A stretch of 17,651 nt of DNA from Anaerolineae bacterium (GTDB lineage: Bacteria; Chloroflexota; Anaerolineae; Promineifilales; Promineifilaceae). Below, piece by piece: positions 13,784 to 17,651 of the stretch (position 1 is the first letter of the stretch; the number at the start of each line of letters is the position of its first letter). The stretch spans positions 1 through 17,651 of the forward strand of contig JANQGC010000230.1 in the NCBI GenBank assembly GCA_028277515.1, in the 5' to 3' direction. The notes beneath the pieces are model-generated. The model ran no database searches. It saw only the letters and a program-made list of their open reading frames with translations, and was not told the DNA's origin. The translations under genes were made by a program, and so were the position numbers.

Positions 13784-14881
13784 ATGTTAATTCAAATTCA
13801 TATGTTGCAAAATTATGCCCCCTCAAATTTAAACCGGGATGATACCGGAGCGCCTAAGGATGCCGTATTTGGCGGCTTCCGCCGCGGCCGAATTTCCAGC
13901 CAATGTATCAAAAGGAGCATTCGCCGCTCAGAAGCCTTCGCCGACGCTTTTGAAGGAGATGATCTGCTGGCAAAACGAACCCAATTGTTACCCCGTCTGG
14001 TGGATCAAGAATTAGCCGAGCGCGGTGTTGATGAGAATGAGCGGGAAGTGATCACCAGCAAACTAGCCACCCTGGGTGGGGGAAAGGCGACAGACGACAT
14101 GAAAACGCGTTTGCTTGTTTTCCTGGCCGACGGCGAAGTTAAAATCGTGGCTGATAAATTGTTGGAACTATACCGTGAGAGGGGAGAGAAAGCCTTCGCC
14201 AAATTAAAAATCGCTCAATTGGAAGACGCGATGGCCCACGCCACACCACGCTCTGTGGATGTCGCCATGTTTGGGCGCATGACCACTTCCACGGCATTTG
14301 AGGATGTCGAAGCGGCCGTGCAGGTTGCTCATGCCCTCTCCACCAATGCCCTGGAACAGGAATTTGATTATTTCACTGCCGTCGACGACCTTTCCGGTGA
14401 ATCCGGAGCCGGGATGATTGGCGATGTGGAATTTAACAGTTCCACCTATTATAAATACTTCAACATCCACTGGGAGCAACTCCTGCAAAACTTAGGCGGA
14501 GACAGGGAGATCGCTGCCCGTGCTATGACCGCCTTGATCGAAGCCGCGGCGACGGCCCAACCCAGTGGGAAACAGAACAGCTTTGCTGCCCAAAACTTGC
14601 CTGATCTTGTGCTGCTTGAAATTCAGGAGAGAAATATCCCCATCAGTTATGCCAACGCTTTCCTGAACCCGGTCGGCAATTATAACGGTTCGTTAATGGA
14701 CAACTCCATCAAACAGTTAAACGATTATGCTGCCAATTTGCGCCGCGCTTATGGTTTGAACGGCCGTCGTGCTTTTTTCTCCGTGTTGGATGTTCAGGTC
14801 AAAGACGCCGCTGATCAGAAATCCTTGAGCGCCCTCTGTGACTGGGCTGAACAGCAGATCAAGGAGGTGGCCGATGGCTAA
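13784..14881 (+). CDS. cas7e: Cas7e (Cse4/CasC), backbone subunit of Cascade
   Basis: This 365-aa protein matches the family length (about 363). IQIHMLQNYAPSNLNRDDTG, then FGGFRRGRISSQCIKRSIRR at the N-terminus, is diagnostic. GRMTTSTAFEDVEAAVQVAH and FDYFTAVDDL with FNSSTYYKYF are conserved in the fold and thumb. Six copies form the helical backbone that grips the crRNA and kinks out every sixth base. The ATG is preceded by AAGGAGA. It lies 178 nt after cse2, a gap mostly filled by the MITE-like element; without it the gap would be about 66 nt. Its last 8 nt overlap the start of cas5e. Confidence 0.95.
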   Translation: MLIQIHMLQNYAPSNLNRDDTGAPKDAVFGGFRRGRISSQCIKRSIRRSEAFADAFEGDDLLAKRTQLLPRLVDQELAERGVDENEREVITSKLATLGGGKATDDMKTRLLVFLADGEVKIVADKLLELYRERGEKAFAKLKIAQLEDAMAHATPRSVDVAMFGRMTTSTAFEDVEAAVQVAHALSTNALEQEFDYFTAVDDLSGESGAGMIGDVEFNSSTYYKYFNIHWEQLLQNLGGDREIAARAMTALIEAAATAQPSGKQNSFAAQNLPDLVLLEIQERNIPISYANAFLNPVGNYNGSLMDNSIKQLNDYAANLRRAYGLNGRRAFFSVLDVQVKDAADQKSLSALCDWAEQQIKEVADG

Positions 14882-15563
14882 TACTTTGTTTTTGCGCCTG
14901 GAAGGGCCGCTCCAATCTTGGGGGGAACGTGGGCGATGGAGCATTCGCGATACAGCCCCTGAACCAACCAAATCCGGGGTGATCGGTCTCATAAGCTGTG
15001 CCATGGGTCTGCGCGATGATGAACCGATCCGCTCCCTTTCTGTCCAAACCCGCATGGGAGTGCGGCGGGATAAAGCGGGCACACTCCTTACTGATTACCA
15101 CACCATTGGTGGTGGTGCCCGGGAGCCGATGCTGCTGACTGCCGAGGGCAAGCCTAAGAAAAGCAGCGGCAAGCCGCATACGGAGATTTCCTATCGTGAT
15201 TACCTGGCTGACGCCTCTTTTTTAGTCGCTTTGCAGGGACCATCTACCCTGGTTGAGGAAATGGCCTCGGCCGTGCAGGACCCCGTGTGGGTCGTCTTTT
15301 TAGGCCGAAAGGCCTGCCCACCTGTCCGGCCTCTTTTCGATGGCCTGGGTCAATATGATAGTTTGCAGCAAGCCTTAACTATCCATAATTGGCCGCAGGG
15401 TGAAGATCGGCTGACGGCCGTCTTACAATGCTCACCGGCCGATGACGATGCCCAGGCTCGCCTGGATCACCTTCATGCTCGCAGCCATCGCCTGTTTCAC
15501 CCCCGATACACGCGAACGGTGACCCTTTTCGCTAAACCTTCTGCCAGGGAGGAAGCATCATGA
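14874..15563 (+). CDS. cas5e: Cas5e (CasD), crRNA 5'-handle-binding subunit
   Basis: This 229-aa protein starts at the ATG at 14874, inside the end of cas7e (ATGGCTAA), with AAGGAGG upstream. LFLRLEGPLQSWGERGRWSI followed by RDTAPEPTKSGVIGLISCAM is the Cas5e signature, with the glycine-rich turn and the thumb of a RAMP fold. GRKACPPVRPLF and the HPRYTRTV tail also fit. Cas5e caps the foot of Cascade and holds the 8-nt crRNA handle, GTGAACCG for the array repeat. It overlaps cas6e by 4 nt (ATGA). Confidence 0.95.
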   Translation: MANTLFLRLEGPLQSWGERGRWSIRDTAPEPTKSGVIGLISCAMGLRDDEPIRSLSVQTRMGVRRDKAGTLLTDYHTIGGGAREPMLLTAEGKPKKSSGKPHTEISYRDYLADASFLVALQGPSTLVEEMASAVQDPVWVVFLGRKACPPVRPLFDGLGQYDSLQQALTIHNWPQGEDRLTAVLQCSPADDDAQARLDHLHARSHRLFHPRYTRTVTLFAKPSAREEAS

Positions 15564-16216
15564 CCGATCTTTGTCTTTCTCGTTTGATGCTGGATCCCCG
15601 TTCTCGCCAGGTGCAGCGGGAATCGACAGACGTGTACCAGATGCACCGCACGATTATGAAAGCCTTTGAGAAGAACCGGCAGGAGTCGGGCGTTCTATAC
15701 CGGCTGGAAAATCAAAAAAGGAATAACCAGTTAACTCTTCTGGTGCAGTCAACAGCGGAACCTGATTGGAGTTCGCTGGACGGCCGATCCTACTTACAAG
15801 CGGTTGACCCGTTTTCCGGTTTGCCCAACCCGGCCGTAAAACGAATAAACATGCAGTTTCAAAAGGGACAAGTCCTCAACTTCCGTTTGCGTGCCAATCC
15901 GAGTATCAAAAAGAAACGCGAAGGCAGACACAGCAATCGCGTGCCCCTTGTGCGCGAAGAAAAACAGGAAACCTGGCTCAAGCGTAAGGGCCAACAGCAC
16001 GGCTTCTCACCTGTGCGCTTTTGGATCAGTGGCCAGGGAAACCGTTTGGGTTGGAAAAAGAATGGTCAGAAACGGAAAAAGCTAACGATATATGATGTAC
16101 AGTTTGACGGTGTATTGGCGGTCGTCGATCCCCAGACATTCGCTGATAGCCTGATCCTGGGCATCGGCCCGGCCAAAGCCTTTGGCTGCGGGCTTCTATC
16201 ATTGGCTCCGGCGTAA
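15560..16216 (+). CDS. cas6e: Cas6e (CasE), crRNA-processing endoribonuclease
   Basis: This 218-aa protein has the N-terminal strand LCLSRLMLDPRSRQVQ and DVYQMHRTIMKAF with the likely catalytic His29 (His20 in the E. coli enzyme). Its C-terminal GIGPAKAFGCGLLSLAP is the glycine-rich RAMP motif. It cuts each repeat at the 3' base of the hairpin and stays bound. It is slightly longer than the E. coli protein (199 aa), with a lysine/arginine-rich insert around residues 110-180. Its start overlaps the cas5e stop as ATGA. It would also have to process the pseudo-crRNA, whose stems keep the GC-rich closing pairs but have altered loops. Confidence 0.94.
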   Translation: MTDLCLSRLMLDPRSRQVQRESTDVYQMHRTIMKAFEKNRQESGVLYRLENQKRNNQLTLLVQSTAEPDWSSLDGRSYLQAVDPFSGLPNPAVKRINMQFQKGQVLNFRLRANPSIKKKREGRHSNRVPLVREEKQETWLKRKGQQHGFSPVRFWISGQGNRLGWKKNGQKRKKLTIYDVQFDGVLAVVDPQTFADSLILGIGPAKAFGCGLLSLAPA

Positions 16217-16303
16217 TCGTCGACGACCGCTCGATAGTTCGCCTGTCGTTTGAAAAAGTGAACCTTAACAATTAAATATCAAATTTTCTAAAGGAGGCTG
16301 AAC

Positions 16304-17215
16304 ATGCAAGATTTACATGAACTACCCAAACTGCGAGACAGCTTAAGCTATTTATATGTGGAACATGCCATACTGGATAAGAAACAACAGGCAGTAGAAT
16401 TTATCAAAGAGGACGGCCGCACCCTGATCCCCGTCGCCAACCTTTCCGTGCTCCTGCTTGGCCCAGGAACCAGTATCAGCCACGCGGCGATTAAAACACT
16501 GGCCGAAAATGGATGTTCCGTGATTTGGACCGGCCAGGATGCCACCCGTTTTTACGCCCAGGGCAAAGGAGAAACCCGCCGCGCCCAGCGCCTGCTGCAC
16601 CAGGCCCGGCTGGTCACCGATCCGCGTAAACGGGAACAGGTGGTGATCAACATGTATCGCCATCGCTTTGACTATACTCTGCCGCCCGACTTGACCTTGC
16701 CCCAGGTGCGTGGCATGGAAGGCGTGCGCGTGCGCGAAGCATATGCCCAGGCTGCCCGCAAATATGGCGTCACCTGGCGCGGCCGTCGCTATGATCGCAG
16801 CAAATGGGCTAAATCCGATCCCATCAACCGCGCCATCTCAGCGGCAAACGCCCTGCTCAATGGCCTGTGCCATGCGGCCATTGTGTCCGGAGGCTATTCA
16901 ACCGCCCTGGGCTTCATCCATACCGGCAAACAACTCTCCTTCGTTTATGACATTGCTGATTTGTACAAGGTTGATTTAACCATTCCCCTCGCCTTTGCCA
17001 TCACCGGCGAATCCGAAGAAAAAGTAGAAACGCGCGTGCGGGAGGCCTGCCGGGAAAAGTTTAAAGAGGACAGGCTGCTCAAGCGCATCTTGCCGGACAT
17101 CGATCAGCTGTTGACATTGCCCGATCAAACGTTGGAGAAACAGCAAGAAAGCGGCGATATTGATGCCGATCCTGCCTTGCCGACCCGTTTATGGCACAGG
17201 CTGGAAGGGAACTAA
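16304..17215 (+). CDS. cas1: Cas1e, spacer-integration nuclease
   Basis: This 303-aa protein has the Cas1e start LRDSLSYLYVEHAILDKKQQ and all metal-binding residues: Glu139 (GMEGVRVREAY), His206 (LGFIHTGK), and Asp216 and Asp219 (YDIADLYK). These match Glu141, His208, Asp218 and Asp221 of E. coli Cas1. With Cas2 it integrates new spacers at the leader end. The ATG follows AAAGGAGG. The 87-nt gap after cas6e contains a 10-bp palindrome (TCGTCGACGA, 16217-16226) and otherwise AT-rich sequence, so a separate promoter for the adaptation genes is possible. Confidence 0.96.
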   Translation: MQDLHELPKLRDSLSYLYVEHAILDKKQQAVEFIKEDGRTLIPVANLSVLLLGPGTSISHAAIKTLAENGCSVIWTGQDATRFYAQGKGETRRAQRLLHQARLVTDPRKREQVVINMYRHRFDYTLPPDLTLPQVRGMEGVRVREAYAQAARKYGVTWRGRRYDRSKWAKSDPINRAISAANALLNGLCHAAIVSGGYSTALGFIHTGKQLSFVYDIADLYKVDLTIPLAFAITGESEEKVETRVREACREKFKEDRLLKRILPDIDQLLTLPDQTLEKQQESGDIDADPALPTRLWHRLEGN

Positions 17216-17225
17216 GGAGAAACAA

Positions 17226-17579
17226 ATGGTTGTCATGATCCTGGAAAAAGTGCCCATATCCTTACGCGGCCAGTTAAGCCGTTGGTTGATCGAGCCGCGG
17301 ACCGGCGTCTTCGTTGGCCACATATCGGCTATGGTTCGAGAAAAATTGTGGGAAAAGTGCAGCAAAAGTAAACAAGCCGGCGGTGTCGTGCAAATCTGGT
17401 CGACCAACAACGAACAGCGCTTTCAAATGCGCATCACCGGCGACACCAGCCGGCGCATCATCGAACTGGATGGATTACAGTTGATCGAAATACCCCACGA
17501 TTTGGACCAACTAAAAAATGGAAGTATCATCAAGAGTCGGCTCGCTCAACTGCGCAAAACCGCAATATCTGGGGATTAA
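17226..17579 (+). CDS. cas2: Cas2e, adaptation complex subunit
   Basis: This 117-aa protein starts at the ATG at 17226, with AAGGAG upstream; an upstream in-frame ATG would overlap cas1. MVVMILEKVPISLRGQLSRW followed by LIEPRTGVFVGHISAMVREK is diagnostic of the type I-E Cas2 (CT1978 family). It is longer than the E. coli protein (94 aa), as in many relatives. It forms the central dimer of the Cas1-Cas2 integrase. Ten bases separate it from cas1, so the two are co-expressed. Its 3' end contributes one arm of the leader hairpin. Confidence 0.95.
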   Translation: MVVMILEKVPISLRGQLSRWLIEPRTGVFVGHISAMVREKLWEKCSKSKQAGGVVQIWSTNNEQRFQMRITGDTSRRIIELDGLQLIEIPHDLDQLKNGSIIKSRLAQLRKTAISGD

Positions 17580-17603
17580 CCCTATGCAATCCCCCCAGAT
17601 ATT
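17564..17603. promoter_or_regulatory. Leader hairpin overlapping the cas2 stop
   Basis: AATATCTGGGGATT (17564-17577) pairs with AATCCCCCCAGATATT (17588-17603) except for a two-base bulge, with a 10-nt loop. It ends 19 nt before the first CRISPR repeat. It could terminate the cas transcript or be a leader structure. Its TGGGGATTA (17570-17578) is the exact reverse complement of TAATCCCCA in the repeat, so leader and repeat RNA could also pair. The leader is only 43 nt from the cas2 stop to the array. Confidence 0.6.
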
Positions 17604-17622
17604 CGATAAAAATGGATGAAGG

Positions 17623-17651
17623 GTAATCCCCACACAGGTGGGGGTGAACCG
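17623..17651 (+). CRISPR. First repeat of a type I-E CRISPR array (truncated by window end)
   Basis: The 29-nt sequence has the type I-E form: GTAAT, CCCCACA, CAGGTGGGGG, TGAACCG. Its last eight bases, GTGAACCG, are the expected crRNA 5' handle. It follows cas2 as usual and would be transcribed rightward. The window ends at the last base of this repeat, so no spacer is visible and the array itself is inferred from its position and sequence. Confidence 0.88.

Noticed and set aside
16217..16226. Palindrome TCGTCGACGA after cas6e as a terminator
   Set aside because: It is only 10 bp with no loop or T-run, so it is more likely chance or at most a protein site.

Overview
The window looks like bacterial DNA of the Chloroflexota (inference). 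Supporting signs are a secreted FG-GAP/VCBS protein ending in a YxxWLPVMIK-type tail, which is common in secreted proteins of that phylum, a DUF1361 membrane protein, intergenic repeats of the CCTGTCCTGAGCC type, and moderate GC. No rRNA or tRNA is present, so taxonomy rests on protein style only.

Left part (1-7005): a perfect 39-bp inverted repeat at the extreme left edge; a secreted beta-helix-like protein; a DUF1361 membrane protein; a REP-associated tyrosine transposase (RAYT) embedded in five copies of a palindromic repeat pair (BIME) whose units follow the rule GTAG + 8-bp stem + TTCC loop; an orphan ribbon-helix-helix antitoxin whose expected toxin start is cut off by one of these repeats; a phytoene-desaturase-like FAD oxidoreductase; and the secreted seven-bladed VCBS protein.

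Right part (7263-17651): a complete type I-E CRISPR-Cas locus in canonical order, cas3, cas8e, cse2 (cas11e), cas7e, cas5e, cas6e, cas1, cas2, then the first 29-nt repeat of the array, which ends exactly at the window edge. It has three unusual layers. (1) Cas3 carries a complete HTH-WYL-WCX transcriptional regulator as an in-frame N-terminal fusion, and a 68-aa winged-helix-like gene precedes it. (2) The cas3-cas8e intergenic region encodes, on the minus strand, what looks like a stand-alone crRNA-like RNA: a sigma70-type promoter (TTGAAA, 16 nt, TATAAT), two degenerate copies of the CRISPR repeat, and between them a spacer of exactly 32 nt. The first 14 nt of that spacer match a site 55 bp away, just upstream of cas8e, at 13 of 14 positions. 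The only mismatch is at position 6, which Cascade does not read, and the site has a canonical AAG PAM. This is the signature expected of a CreA/CreR-type guide that makes Cascade repress its own operon (or a linked toxin). (3) A 105-bp MITE-like element with 17-bp terminal inverted repeats and a 7-bp target duplication sits at the cse2 stop codon, inside the Cascade operon.

Proposed working model (inference): Cas6e processes the minus-strand pseudo-crRNA, Cascade loaded with it binds the divergent promoter region between cas3 and cas8e and represses both, and the WYL module on Cas3 adds a second control that may sense a nucleic-acid ligand produced by Cas3 itself.
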